Notes: generated from the letters alone by a model not told the origin. A stretch of DNA of 64,000 nt from Christensenella hongkongensis (GCF_000981035.1 NZ_LAYJ01000033.1:56513-120512), one strand, 5' to 3'; positions 16,406 to 25,367 are shown, counted from the stretch's first letter. A program made the numbers and translations.

Positions 16406-18140
16406 TGCCTTTCACCTCGCTTTCGCTGAGCTGGGAAAGGCATATCTCGCGATATATTTCATTGGTTTCAAACAGTTCGTCATGCGTTCCCACACCCATT
16501 ACCCTGCCGTCGTCAAAGACAATGATCTTATCTGCATTTTTTAACGTCGTCGCCCGCTGGGAAACCATAATTACCGTGATATCCCTGCTGTATTCCCTGA
16601 TTGCCCGTCTGAGCGCAGCGTCCGTGGCAAAATCAAGCGCGGACGCGCTGTCATCCAGAATCAGCACATCAGGCCCGCCAACAAGCGCGCGTGCTATGGT
16701 AAGCCTTTGCTTTTGGCCCCCTGATAGATTTTTACCCCCCTGTAAAATTTGGGTATCCAGCTTTTGGGGCATCCGGCCCACAAATTCATCTGCCTGCGCC
16801 ACCCGCAGCGCATCCCAAATTTCCTGATCCGTCGCATTTTCATCACGCCAAAGCATATTTTCACGCACAGTGCCCGTAAAAAGCACCGCTTTTTGAGGAA
16901 CCATACCAATCTGTCCGCGCAAATCCGAAAAACGATATTCTCTCACATCGATCCCGTCAAAAAGCACCCTTCCCTTTTCCACGTCGTAAAACCTGGGAAT
17001 CAGGTTGACAAAGGTCGATTTTCCGGAACCAGTACCTCCGATCACACCGATTGTCTGCCCCCGCATGATCCTGACCGAGACGTCCGTCAGCGCATCGTCT
17101 CCGCTTCCATAGGAAAAAGAAACGTTATCAAACTCTATTTTTGGTGTACTTGTTGAGCCGTCCGCTTTGATATTCTCATTCCCTTTATCCTCAATGCCCG
17201 GCTGCTGCTCCAATACCTCATTAACCCTGACAGCCGAAGCCGAGGCTTTTGTAAAAATAACCACAAGATTTGCGACGACGATAAGCGCAAGCAATATCTG
17301 CGTCATATACTGCACCAGGGCCACGATTTGCCCTTGCTCTAAAGCGTCCATATTAACGGCATTTCCGCCAAACCAAATGATGGCAATAATCGCAAGGTTC
17401 ACGATCAAATAGGTAAGAGGATTCAAAAGCGCGGATATTTTCCCAACGCGGATTGCCGCATCCTGCAACTCTCCTGTAGCTTCCTGAAACCGCTCCTGTT
17501 CTTTTTCCTGTTTGGAAAATGCGCGGATGACGCGCACGCCTGAAAGATTCTCCCTCGTCACAAGTGAAATCCGATCCAGCATCTTTTGGATCGCACGGTA
17601 AAACGGCACTGATTTTGTCATGATAAGGTAAAGCACAACCGCAATTCCCACAGCCGCGACAAGAAAAATGACCGACATTTTCAAATCTATAATCATTGCC
17701 ATTACGGTAGCGCCAATCACCAGAAACGGTGCACGGATCACAAGGCGTATGAGCATCGCCACTGCCACCTGGAGCTGGTTTACGTCGTTTGTGATACGCG
17801 TGATCAGCGATGGCGTACCAATGTCATCAATTTCCGCATGGCTAAGCCTCCCAATATGCGCAAACATTTGATTGCGCAGGTCGGTTCCAAATCCCTGGGA
17901 TGCTTTTGCGGCAAAATACTGGCAAACAAGCGCACAGCAAAGACCTACCGCAGCAATAAGAATCATTACTCCCCCCATACGGAAGATATAATCCCTGTCG
18001 GCATTTTTGATTCCCAGATCAATGATATTCGCCATAATAAGGGGCGCAATCAACTCGAGGATCGCTTCAATCAACTTAAAGATCGGCCCCAAAACGACTT
18101 CTTTTTTGTAGTTTTTTAAATACCTTGCTAATTTCCACAT
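16398..18140 (-). CDS. Heterodimeric ABC exporter, degenerate-site subunit
   Basis: This is the first gene of the exporter pair: six membrane segments (about 15-310) and an ABC domain with Walker A GGTGSGKST near residue 367. Walker B reads VLILDDSASALD, so the catalytic glutamate is replaced by aspartate, while the signature LSGGQKQR is intact. This subunit therefore supplies the signature to the working ATP site and the faulty Walker B to the other, as in known heterodimeric exporters. The ATG overlap with the next gene is 8 bases. The upstream divergent region contains an inverted repeat (18184-18201) that could be its operator. Confidence 0.93.
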   Translation of the reverse strand: MWKLARYLKNYKKEVVLGPIFKLIEAILELIAPLIMANIIDLGIKNADRDYIFRMGGVMILIAAVGLCCALVCQYFAAKASQGFGTDLRNQMFAHIGRLSHAEIDDIGTPSLITRITNDVNQLQVAVAMLIRLVIRAPFLVIGATVMAMIIDLKMSVIFLVAAVGIAVVLYLIMTKSVPFYRAIQKMLDRISLVTRENLSGVRVIRAFSKQEKEQERFQEATGELQDAAIRVGKISALLNPLTYLIVNLAIIAIIWFGGNAVNMDALEQGQIVALVQYMTQILLALIVVANLVVIFTKASASAVRVNEVLEQQPGIEDKGNENIKADGSTSTPKIEFDNVSFSYGSGDDALTDVSVRIMRGQTIGVIGGTGSGKSTFVNLIPRFYDVEKGRVLFDGIDVREYRFSDLRGQIGMVPQKAVLFTGTVRENMLWRDENATDQEIWDALRVAQADEFVGRMPQKLDTQILQGGKNLSGGQKQRLTIARALVGGPDVLILDDSASALDFATDAALRRAIREYSRDITVIMVSQRATTLKNADKIIVFDDGRVMGVGTHDELFETNEIYREICLSQLSESEVKGNA

Positions 18141-18183
18141 ACGCTTTTCCTATCTTGTATTTAACCATTACTATATTAGCACA

Positions 18184-18201
18184 ATCACACTGTTTTGTGA
18201 T
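18184..18201. promoter_or_regulatory. Inverted repeat, possible operator in a divergent promoter region
   Basis: ATCACA (18184-18189) and TGTGAT (18196-18201) are perfectly complementary across a 6-base spacer. The repeat lies 44 bases upstream of the exporter start and could bind a regulator. No adjacent regulator gene supports this. Confidence 0.3.
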
Positions 18202-18286
18202 AGCTTTCTATTTATTCCCATTTCAGGCGTTTTATCAGGCATTACAAATTACCATATTAATAATAATTTTTGTCGTTATATCATTT

Positions 18287-18315
18287 TTGATTTAGAAAAT
18301 ATAGTTTGATATATA
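18287..18315 (+). promoter_or_regulatory. Promoter of the iron alcohol dehydrogenase gene
   Basis: TTGATT (18287-18292) and TATATA (18310-18315) are separated by 17 bases, about 115 bases upstream of the ATG. The leader is therefore long and includes the tandem repeat at 18379-18416. Confidence 0.45.
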
Positions 18316-18378
18316 TTTAACAATGTGTGAAAATGAGCAGTATAAAGAGTACTGAATCACTTAATTGGTTATCAATAA

Positions 18379-18416
18379 AGTGTAAGAAAAATTATGAAGT
18401 GTAAGAAAAATTATGA
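18379..18416. repeat. Perfect 19-bp tandem duplication in the leader of the alcohol dehydrogenase gene
   Basis: Two identical 19-base copies (18379-18397 and 18398-18416), each containing GTGTAAGAAAAATTATGA, stand head to tail immediately before the ribosome site. They may be a recent slippage duplication or paired binding sites. Confidence 0.85.
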
Positions 18417-18431
18417 AAGGAAGTTTTTATT

Positions 18432-19601
18432 ATGGCAAGATTTACTTTACCCCGCGACCTGTATTTTGGTCCTGACGCAATCAATGAGCTTTCCTGCCTG
18501 AAAGGTTATAAACGCGCGATCATCGTGACCGGCGGTTCCTCCATGCAGAAATTCGGTTTCCTTGAAAAGCTGGAAAATGTTCTTCATGAAGCCGGACTTG
18601 AAACGAAGCTTTTTGAAGGAGTCGAGCCCGATCCTTCTGTTGAGACCGTTTACCGCGGCGCCCAGGCAATGCGCGACTTTGAACCGGACGTAATCGTCGC
18701 AATCGGCGGTGGTTCGCCGATTGATGCGGCAAAGGCAATGTGGGTGTTCTATGAATATCCGGAAAAGACCTTTGACGATATCAAGGATCCGTTTACTATG
18801 CCAAAATTACGCCAGAAAGCAATTTTCGTGGCTATCCCGTCTACATCCGGCACAGCCACCGAGGTAACCGCTTTTTCAGTCATTACAGATTACAATACGC
18901 TGATCAAGTATCCGCTGGCAGATTTTGAAATCACGCCGGACATTGCGATACTCGACAATAATATTCCTCTGACAATGCCAAAGTCCCTAACCGCAGATAC
19001 AGGAATGGACGCTCTTACACACGCGATTGAAGCATATGTGGCAGCCCTGCGCAGCCCCTTCTCTGACGCGCTTGCATTAAAGGCAATCCAAATGATCTAT
19101 GAAAACCTCGTTGCTTCCGTTGAAGGCAATGTGGAAGCAAGAGGCGCAATGCACGTAGCGCAGTGTATGGCAGGTATGGCGTTCTCAAATGCCCTGCTGG
19201 GGATTGCCCATTCGCTGGCGCATAAAACGGGCGCACAGTTTGACATCCCTCACGGCCGTTGCAACGCGATTTTGTTGCCCTATGTAATTGAATACAACGA
19301 AAAGACAAGCAGCGAACAGCTTGCGGAAATCGCACGTGCCCTGGGACTTCCCGGCGCAACGACAAAGCAGTTGGTTAATTCGCTGGTTGACGCAATAAAG
19401 GAGCTCAATAAAAAGCTTAGCATCAAACAAAGTTATTGCGAAAACGGCGTAACTGAGGAGAACTACCTCAAGGTCGCGGATTTCATCGCAGAAAATGCGG
19501 TTGCCGATCCGTGTACGGGAAGCAACCCGCGTGAAACAGACGTTGCATCCATGAGGAAAATCCTCGATTGCGCGTACTATGGCAGAGATGTAGAATTCTA
19601 A
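18432..19601 (+). CDS. Iron-containing alcohol dehydrogenase (group III)
   Basis: Group III alcohol dehydrogenases reduce aldehydes to alcohols with NAD(P)H and a divalent metal. The nucleotide-binding GGGSPIDAAK motif lies near residues 96-105 and PSTSGTATEVT near 137-147. Metal ligands are in TGMDALTHAIEAY near 193-205 and in the paired histidine segment GIAHSLAHKTGAQFDIPHGR near 257-276. The 389-residue length and the similarity in these blocks to the AdhE C-terminal domain suggest an ethanol or butanol dehydrogenase in fermentation. AAAGGAAG lies eight bases before the ATG. It is monocistronic, with a terminator following. Confidence 0.92.
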   Translation: MARFTLPRDLYFGPDAINELSCLKGYKRAIIVTGGSSMQKFGFLEKLENVLHEAGLETKLFEGVEPDPSVETVYRGAQAMRDFEPDVIVAIGGGSPIDAAKAMWVFYEYPEKTFDDIKDPFTMPKLRQKAIFVAIPSTSGTATEVTAFSVITDYNTLIKYPLADFEITPDIAILDNNIPLTMPKSLTADTGMDALTHAIEAYVAALRSPFSDALALKAIQMIYENLVASVEGNVEARGAMHVAQCMAGMAFSNALLGIAHSLAHKTGAQFDIPHGRCNAILLPYVIEYNEKTSSEQLAEIARALGLPGATTKQLVNSLVDAIKELNKKLSIKQSYCENGVTEENYLKVADFIAENAVADPCTGSNPRETDVASMRKILDCAYYGRDVEF

Positions 19602-19620
19602 TTCGATTCCTTACTTATAG

Positions 19621-19656
19621 AAAAACCGTTCACCCATAGTTGGATGAACGGTTTTT
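19621..19656. terminator. Bidirectional terminator
   Basis: A 12-bp stem (19621-19632 with 19645-19656) ends both the alcohol dehydrogenase gene and the opposing five-gene operon. Confidence 0.85.
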
Positions 19657-19668
19657 CATTTATATTCT

Positions 19669-20754
19669 TTATTGATTGTTCTGATCGTTCCCGTTGTTTT
19701 CGTTCTGCTGCTGTTGCGCTTCCGGCGGTGTTGTGGGAGCAGCGGCCGGAGGTATTTGCTGCGTTTGCTGCTGTGGCTGCTGCCATGTCTGCCCGCCGTT
19801 CCCCGCCGGGTTGGTATAAGGATTAAACGGCGCCGTATTCATAACGCCCTGCGAATCCTTTCCATCGCTCACACTCTTTGCATTCAGGTATACCTCAAAC
19901 ATATACGGTGTGGTAAACGTTTGCAGTAAAATCCCAATCACCGTGCTGACTGCTGTTGCAAGCGGCGTCCAAAACATGAGAGTCGAGCTTGCTGTAGTAA
20001 GCATGTCTGTTGAAATCCCATAAGGTATTGCAAAAAGCATTGAGAAATACGGTATCAGCCACGGAAGCATGACAGCCATTTCAATGACTGAAACAATAAT
20101 GCCAATCAGTAAGACGTGTCCGAGACTCTTCCAGAAATTGCCGCGGAAAATATAGCGGAAAGATTTAAACACAGCGCCAAACCCGCTGGTCGCCTCCATT
20201 CCCGGAATAAACTGTACGAAGCTGATGCAGAACATGTAGAGCATCAGTAATACGACAAGCACGATAATCGCCGGAAGGATCACGGCGATCACAGCCATAA
20301 CGTCGGTTATACTGTTCACACCTGAAAACATTCCGATCGAGGAAACGATCGTCCCTGCCGCTACCAGCATATAAATAAGCATGATGATGATCACTGCGGC
20401 AAACGTAATTACAATCCCCGCCAGTAGCGTCGTCAGGTATCTGACATAGTTTGCCTTTGCCGCTCCCCAGGCGTTTGCAAAGGTCGCTGGAACGCCCGTC
20501 AGGTGATAAGAACGCAGTATGCTGACCATATAAGCCATAAACAGCGGTGAAGCAAATACCATGTAGAGGATCGATAAAATTGAAATCGTCCCTCCCAATG
20601 ATACCATACGCGGATTTTGCGAAATTGCCGAAGAGCAAATCGAAAGAAGCAAGGTTGGCACCGTATAGGCAAGAAGCCCCGTAAAAAGCGTTTTGAAATT
20701 ATGACTTGTCGTATTCCAGGCAGAACGGAATACCTCTCCCAGTGATTTATTCAT
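19669..20754 (-). CDS. Polytopic membrane protein with Gln/Asn/Pro-rich tail
   Basis: I do not recognise a characterised family. About six to eight hydrophobic segments cover residues 20-290, with short loops. The last 65 residues are low-complexity, cytoplasmic-type and rich in Gln, Asn and Pro (QQPQQQTQQIPPAA). Membrane proteins with this fold style in Clostridia are often annotated as DUF975 or glycerophosphodiester-phosphodiesterase membrane-domain-like, but I cannot assign it. It is the last gene of the metA operon, nine bases after the Fe-ADH gene, which suggests cotranscription rather than a proven shared function. Confidence 0.75.
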   Translation of the reverse strand: MNKSLGEVFRSAWNTTSHNFKTLFTGLLAYTVPTLLLSICSSAISQNPRMVSLGGTISILSILYMVFASPLFMAYMVSILRSYHLTGVPATFANAWGAAKANYVRYLTTLLAGIVITFAAVIIIMLIYMLVAAGTIVSSIGMFSGVNSITDVMAVIAVILPAIIVLVVLLMLYMFCISFVQFIPGMEATSGFGAVFKSFRYIFRGNFWKSLGHVLLIGIIVSVIEMAVMLPWLIPYFSMLFAIPYGISTDMLTTASSTLMFWTPLATAVSTVIGILLQTFTTPYMFEVYLNAKSVSDGKDSQGVMNTAPFNPYTNPAGNGGQTWQQPQQQTQQIPPAAAPTTPPEAQQQQNENNGNDQNNQ

Positions 20755-20763
20755 GCCTTCCTC

Positions 20764-21849
20764 CTATCCAAGCAGCGATGCAAGATAAATTTTCATGATA
20801 TCAGCCTTTGTAACCGGTTTTGCATTCTTTTTCCGGATCGCGTCAGCCGCAGAAATTTCTGTGAAACGTTCCAGTTCTTCCTTCGTTACACGTGGTTTTT
20901 CCCCTAAAATTTCGTCGATCATGCCAATGAATCCCTGTACGCCGTCCACCTGCAGCAGGCTGCAAAGTTTATCGACCTTTTCCTTATTTGCATCGTATAC
21001 AAATTCAACGTACCTGCCCAGCGTCAGGGCGCACGCACGTCCATGTGGAATGTCTTTTTGCACGGTAAGCGGATAACCGATTGTATGTACGGCGGACGTT
21101 CCCGCCATGCTGATCACAATTCCTCCCAAGGTGGAAGTATAAAGCATTAATTGAAGCTGTTCCGGCGTAAACTTACAGGCTTTGAGCGCTTCCTTATACT
21201 GAGCAAAATTACGGAACGCCTCCTCCGCGAGCATCTGCGTCGCCCACGATTCAAAGATCAGGTATCCTTCTACGCAATGCGCCAATGCGTCAAGCGCCGT
21301 GTCGATCATCACGTGATCCGGCAGCGTTTTAAGATACTTTGCGTCAAGTAATGCAACTGCGGGAAAAAGCTCCGGCTTCGCAAACGATTTTTTTGTCTCC
21401 CCGACGGTCAATACAGAAACAGCGGTCACTTCACTGCCCGTACCGCATGTCGTTGGTATGGCAATTACTGGCAGCGGCGCGTTTTGATAAGATTTTTCGT
21501 AGAGTCCTTCCGCCGGCATATCGTTCGTTGCAAGCACCGCAACGCCTTTAGCCGCGTCCATCGCGCTTCCGCCGCCCACAGTGACTATAAAATCAAAATT
21601 CGGCGCATAACCCAATAACTTTGCGACATCTTCCGGCGAAGGATTCGGCGGCACATTTTCACATACATGGTAACAAACGTCCTCCTGCTCAAGAGCCGCA
21701 CACAGATCACTGAGCGCGCCATTTTTACCTGCGGAACCCGATTTTACGATCACAGCACGTTTTCCAAATGAGGAAAGAAGCGACGCATTTTTTTTCACAC
21801 AATCTTCGCCCACTATGATTTTAGTGGGAATTTGAAACGTAAATTCCAT
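20764..21849 (-). CDS. Iron-containing alcohol dehydrogenase family protein
   Basis: A second group III dehydrogenase of 361 residues, clearly divergent from the one at 18432. It keeps the nucleotide motif TVGGGSAMDAAKG near residues 89-101 and PTTCGTGSEVTA near 132-143. Likely metal ligands are in TALDALAHCVEGY near 183-195, in AVHTIGYPL near 254-262 and in DIPHGRA near 266-272. It lies inside the metA-cysK-fucU-like operon, 22 bases after the mutarotase gene and nine before the membrane protein. The substrate is probably a small aldehyde, glycerol-like polyol or lactaldehyde; the fucose-mutarotase neighbour hints at lactaldehyde/propanediol chemistry, but this is inference. Confidence 0.88.
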   Translation of the reverse strand: MEFTFQIPTKIIVGEDCVKKNASLLSSFGKRAVIVKSGSAGKNGALSDLCAALEQEDVCYHVCENVPPNPSPEDVAKLLGYAPNFDFIVTVGGGSAMDAAKGVAVLATNDMPAEGLYEKSYQNAPLPVIAIPTTCGTGSEVTAVSVLTVGETKKSFAKPELFPAVALLDAKYLKTLPDHVMIDTALDALAHCVEGYLIFESWATQMLAEEAFRNFAQYKEALKACKFTPEQLQLMLYTSTLGGIVISMAGTSAVHTIGYPLTVQKDIPHGRACALTLGRYVEFVYDANKEKVDKLCSLLQVDGVQGFIGMIDEILGEKPRVTKEELERFTEISAADAIRKKNAKPVTKADIMKIYLASLLG

Positions 21850-21871
21850 TCTTATGCCCTCTTTACCGCTG

Positions 21872-22303
21872 TTACAAGATAACGCCTTTCTTTAAAATTA
21901 TGTTTGCATAGCCTTCGCTTTCCCCGGTCGCGACTACTGCATAGCATTCGCGTGCACGGTCATAAAAGGCAAACCTCTCCATCTTTTCAAATCCGTTCTT
22001 GTAACCGCCTGAAAAGTCCTTATTCCTGATAATTTCATCATACTTTTTCCATACGCCCGGCTCATCTCCGGCAGGCGCGTCCATAAGGACTGCCGGTTGA
22101 TCCACAAAAATATCCAGTGGCATCAGCTCGAGCACCGCTTCCAGAAGCTCTGTAATTTTGTGCCCATCCGCACGGATCACTCTCTGCCCCATGGAATCCG
22201 CCGGAAAATTAGCGTCTCCAAAACAAATTTCGTCTCCATGCCCCATATTCATGAGCGCATACATCAGCTCAGGAGAAATAATAGATGGTATATTCTTTAA
22301 CAT
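21872..22303 (-). CDS. RbsD/FucU-family sugar mutarotase
   Basis: RbsD/FucU proteins interconvert pyranose and furanose or alpha and beta anomers of ribose or fucose. The family pattern is clear: the N-terminal segment MGHGDEICFGDANFP near residues 19-33 includes the conserved His-Gly-Asp, and the C-terminal YAVVATGE is near 124-131. The length of 143 residues matches FucU. I start at the ATG at 22303, with AAGGGG eight bases upstream, not at the GTG three codons earlier. It lies 25 bases after cysK and 22 before an Fe-ADH, an unusual setting for a sugar mutarotase. Confidence 0.88.
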   Translation of the reverse strand: MLKNIPSIISPELMYALMNMGHGDEICFGDANFPADSMGQRVIRADGHKITELLEAVLELMPLDIFVDQPAVLMDAPAGDEPGVWKKYDEIIRNKDFSGGYKNGFEKMERFAFYDRARECYAVVATGESEGYANIILKKGVIL

Positions 22304-22328
22304 AATAAACACCCCTTATCCTTTTCAA

Positions 22329-23243
22329 TTATTGATTGTTACTGAATAGATCCGTAGACAAATACCGTTCTCCGGTATCCGGCAGTACTACGACAACTTT
22401 CTTACCTGCGTTTTCCGGCCTCTCTGCAAGCTTAACAGCCGCAGCAAGCGCCGCTCCCGACGACACACCGCACAATACGCCTTCCTTGTGCGCCAGTGTG
22501 CGGGCCATTTCATACGCCTCTTCCGCGCTGATCTGCATCACTTCGTCAATCACGTCCCTGTTTAAAATCTTTGGTACGAAGCCCGCACCAATTCCCTGTA
22601 TTTTGTGCGGAGCCGCTTTTCCTCCGGACAGCACCGGGCTCTCGGCGGGCTCAACCGCCACAATCTGCACATCCGAAAGCCGTTCCTTAAATACTTCTCC
22701 GCAGCCTGTGATCGTTCCTCCCGTTCCCACGCCCGCGACAAAAATATCCACATCGTCTACCAGATCGCGCAGGATTTCAGGCGCGGTTGTTTCTTTGTGG
22801 GCCTGCACGTTCGCCAAGCTTTCAAACTGGTTTGGCATATATCCGTTTTCTTTGGCACAAATTTCTTTCGCCTGCTCGATCGCGCCGCGCATTCCTTTTG
22901 CAGCCGGCGTAAGCACCAGTTCCGCGCCAAGAGCTGCAAGAAGGTTCCTGCGCTCGATACTCATGGATTCCGGCATGGTAAGCACCAGGCGCAAACCAAG
23001 GCAGGTACAGATATAGGCAAGCGCAATCCCCGTATTTCCACTTGTCGATTCCACAATTACCGTATCGTCCTTAATAAGGCCGCGGTCGATTCCGTCTTTG
23101 ATCATATAATAGGCCGCCCTGTCTTTCACGCTCCCCTGCGGATTAAAATATTCGAGCTTTGCCCAGATTGCAGGGTTGATGTTGTTAAGCTGAAGCAGCG
23201 GTGTATCGCCGATCAGGTCTGTCAATTTTTTCGCAAGTTTCAT
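22329..23243 (-). CDS. cysK: Cysteine synthase (O-acetylserine sulfhydrylase)
   Basis: CysK joins O-acetylserine and sulfide to give cysteine, using PLP. The PLP lysine is Lys40 in GSVKDRAA, the substrate loop TSGNTG is at 67-72, the phosphate-binding GTGGTITG is near 173-180, and the C-terminal PDTGERYLS is near 288-296. The 304-residue length is normal. GAGGAG precedes the ATG at 23243 by eight bases, better than the upstream GTG. It follows metA after five bases, and the O-acetylserine it needs comes from the divergent cysE. Confidence 0.95.
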   Translation of the reverse strand: MKLAKKLTDLIGDTPLLQLNNINPAIWAKLEYFNPQGSVKDRAAYYMIKDGIDRGLIKDDTVIVESTSGNTGIALAYICTCLGLRLVLTMPESMSIERRNLLAALGAELVLTPAAKGMRGAIEQAKEICAKENGYMPNQFESLANVQAHKETTAPEILRDLVDDVDIFVAGVGTGGTITGCGEVFKERLSDVQIVAVEPAESPVLSGGKAAPHKIQGIGAGFVPKILNRDVIDEVMQISAEEAYEMARTLAHKEGVLCGVSSGAALAAAVKLAERPENAGKKVVVVLPDTGERYLSTDLFSNNQ

Positions 23244-23248
23244 ACCAA

Positions 23249-24175
23249 TCACTCCTCATTTTTAATCGCCTGTAAGTCATACGGCGTTTCCTGATATACA
23301 TAATAATTGAGCCAGTTATTAAACAACAGGTTTGCATGTCCGCGCCAACGAACGAGCGGCGGCTTTTTGGGATCGTTATCCGTAAAGTAGTTGACAGGCA
23401 TCGGCACTTCCATCCCTTTTGTAAGATCCCTTATATATTCTGTTTTCAGCGTATTTGCGTCATATTCCGGATGACCTGTAACAAATATCTGCCGTCCGCG
23501 TTTCGCACTGACCATATAAAGGCCCTCTTCGCCAAACTCGCACAGGATATGAAGCTGACTTTTCTTTTCCACATCCGCTTTTTTGATATAGCTATGCCGC
23601 GAGTGCGGCGCCCAGAAAACATCGTCAAACCCGCGCATCAACGGACTATTGTCATCCGTACGTTTATGAAGGTATATGCCGGAAAGCTTTTGCTCCAAAG
23701 GGTACTTTGGAATCCCATAATGATAATAAAGCCCAGCCTGCGCCGCCCAGCAAATATGGAGTGTTGAATAAACGTTTTGCAGGCTCCAGTCCATAATCTC
23801 CTCGAGCTCCTTCCAGTAGGTCACCTGCTCGAAGGGTATTTGTTCCACAGGCGCGCCTGTAATAATCAGCCCGTCAAACTTCTGGTTTTTTACATCGTCA
23901 AATGTATTATAAAACGTGTTCAGATGTTCAATCGGCGTATTTTTGGATACATGAGTCGCCGGGTGCAGCAAAACGATCTCCACCTGCAACGGCGAATTCG
24001 CCAGCAGCCGCATCAGCTGTGTCTCCGTTTGTTCCTTGGTGGGCATGATGTTGAGAATCGCAATTCGGAGCGGACGGATATCCTGCTCCTCGGCACGCTC
24101 AAAGGGCATCGTAAATATGCCCTCCTGCGCCAATACTTTTGCTGCCGGCAATTTGCTGTTGATATTAATAGGCAT
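23249..24175 (-). CDS. metA: Homoserine O-acetyltransferase, MetA type
   Basis: MetA acylates homoserine in the first committed step to methionine. The catalytic Cys142 (ICWAAQAG) and the His235/Glu237 pair (GHPEYD) are present at canonical numbering. Position 111 is glutamate (TGAPVEQ); in this family Glu111 goes with acetyl-CoA and glycine with succinyl-CoA, so the product should be O-acetylhomoserine. The ATG at 24175 is chosen over the longer reading because AAAGGGG lies nine bases upstream and MPININ is the family N-terminus. It is the first gene of the operon running to the membrane protein at 19669. Confidence 0.95.
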   Translation of the reverse strand: MPININSKLPAAKVLAQEGIFTMPFERAEEQDIRPLRIAILNIMPTKEQTETQLMRLLANSPLQVEIVLLHPATHVSKNTPIEHLNTFYNTFDDVKNQKFDGLIITGAPVEQIPFEQVTYWKELEEIMDWSLQNVYSTLHICWAAQAGLYYHYGIPKYPLEQKLSGIYLHKRTDDNSPLMRGFDDVFWAPHSRHSYIKKADVEKKSQLHILCEFGEEGLYMVSAKRGRQIFVTGHPEYDANTLKTEYIRDLTKGMEVPMPVNYFTDNDPKKPPLVRWRGHANLLFNNWLNYYVYQETPYDLQAIKNEE

Positions 24176-24304
24176 ACTTGCATTCCCCTTTCTGCAGCCC
24201 TGCCATGACAAATACCACAATCACGCACGCTGCATGCTCTGTCAATAAAGAATTCCAGAAAGATATGCCCCCTATTCTTCAATGACTCCGCTATAAAAGT
24301 TTCT

Positions 24305-24334
24305 TTGACATCTATTATACAATAACTATATAAT
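24305..24334 (+). promoter_or_regulatory. Promoter of cysE
   Basis: A consensus TTGACA (24305-24310) and TATAAT (24329-24334) are separated by 18 bases. The start site would be about 105 bases upstream of the cysE ATG. Confidence 0.6.
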
Positions 24335-24445
24335 ATAAGTACACTTTTTTATAAAATAGTAATCTCTTTTTGTCCGGGCAACCTCGCACATTACGCGAAA
24401 AGCATCTGGAGCTATTTATAAAAATGCAGCGTTTGGAGGACGATC

Positions 24446-25357
24446 ATGCTGGAAGAATGGACCAAAAAAACCGCGCCTGAGATCGCAGATAAAATCATTG
24501 GCATCAACGCGCATAATATCAACGGCGATACAATCAGTGGCTTTGGAATGAAACAAAAAGTCGCCGCATTTATAAATTTGATCCGCAGCGCCATGTTTCC
24601 AAATATTTATGATACGGCAGTTGTAAAGGAGGCGGACCTGCATAAAAATGTTACTTCCCGCCTGAAAGAAGCGGCGATCCTTCTTGACTGTATTGTAGCA
24701 GAGGTTATGGTAAACCAGTGCCACCTTCAAAAACGCGAACGTCTGGATTGCGATAAATGCAGGAAAAACGCGCGGCGCATTACCCTGCACTTTATGGACC
24801 AGCTGCCTGAAATTGCCCGCTTGCTGAATACCGATATCGAGGCGGCGTACTGCGGCGATCCGGCTGCAATTTCCAATGAAGAGATACTCCTTGCTTATCC
24901 CGGCTTTGAGGCCGTCAGCATTTACAGGCTCGCCCACGCGCTTCAGAGACGGCATATACCTCTCTTACCTCGTATTATGACGGAACAGGCCCACAGCAAA
25001 ACCGGAATTGATATCCATCCCGGCGCAACGATCGGCGAATATTTCTTTATTGACCATGGCACAGGCGTTGTTATTGGAGAAACCTGTACCATTGGCAAAC
25101 ATGTGAAAATATATCAGGGCGTAACGCTTGGCGCAAAGAGCTTTGAACTGGACGAAAAAGGTCATCCTGTGAAAGGGGTAAAACGTCATCCTGATATCAG
25201 GGACAACGTTGTTATTTATTCCGGAGCAACCATTCTGGGCGGCGATACGGTGATTGGCGAAAACTGTGTGATCGGCGGTAATGTCTGGCTTACACATTCA
25301 ATCGATCCCGGCACGACTGTTTATAACTCAACGCCCTCGCCAATTATCGGAAAATAA
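24446..25357 (+). CDS. cysE: Serine O-acetyltransferase (EpsC-type)
   Basis: The enzyme acetylates serine with acetyl-CoA to make the CysK substrate. The C-terminal third is a left-handed beta-helix of hexapeptide repeats (DIHPGATIGEYFFIDHGTGV near residues 191-210, through VIGGNVWLTHSIDPG). The catalytic His of DHGTG and the second His of KRHPDI are present. The N-terminal 170 residues are helical, as in the longer EpsC subgroup of anaerobes. GGAGG lies six bases before the ATG. It is divergent from metA-cysK, so both branches of sulfur amino-acid synthesis share one intergenic region. Confidence 0.93.
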   Translation: MLEEWTKKTAPEIADKIIGINAHNINGDTISGFGMKQKVAAFINLIRSAMFPNIYDTAVVKEADLHKNVTSRLKEAAILLDCIVAEVMVNQCHLQKRERLDCDKCRKNARRITLHFMDQLPEIARLLNTDIEAAYCGDPAAISNEEILLAYPGFEAVSIYRLAHALQRRHIPLLPRIMTEQAHSKTGIDIHPGATIGEYFFIDHGTGVVIGETCTIGKHVKIYQGVTLGAKSFELDEKGHPVKGVKRHPDIRDNVVIYSGATILGGDTVIGENCVIGGNVWLTHSIDPGTTVYNSTPSPIIGK

Positions 25358-25367
25358 AATTGATCGT

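Noticed and set aside
18301..18340. Rex-type redox operator upstream of the Fe-ADH gene
   Set aside because: The TTTAACAATGTGTGAAAA segment lacks the symmetric TTGTTAA/TTAACAA pattern.
24176..24445. Possible SAM riboswitch between metA and cysE
   Set aside because: I found no S-box-like conserved core or terminator before metA; only promoters are visible.
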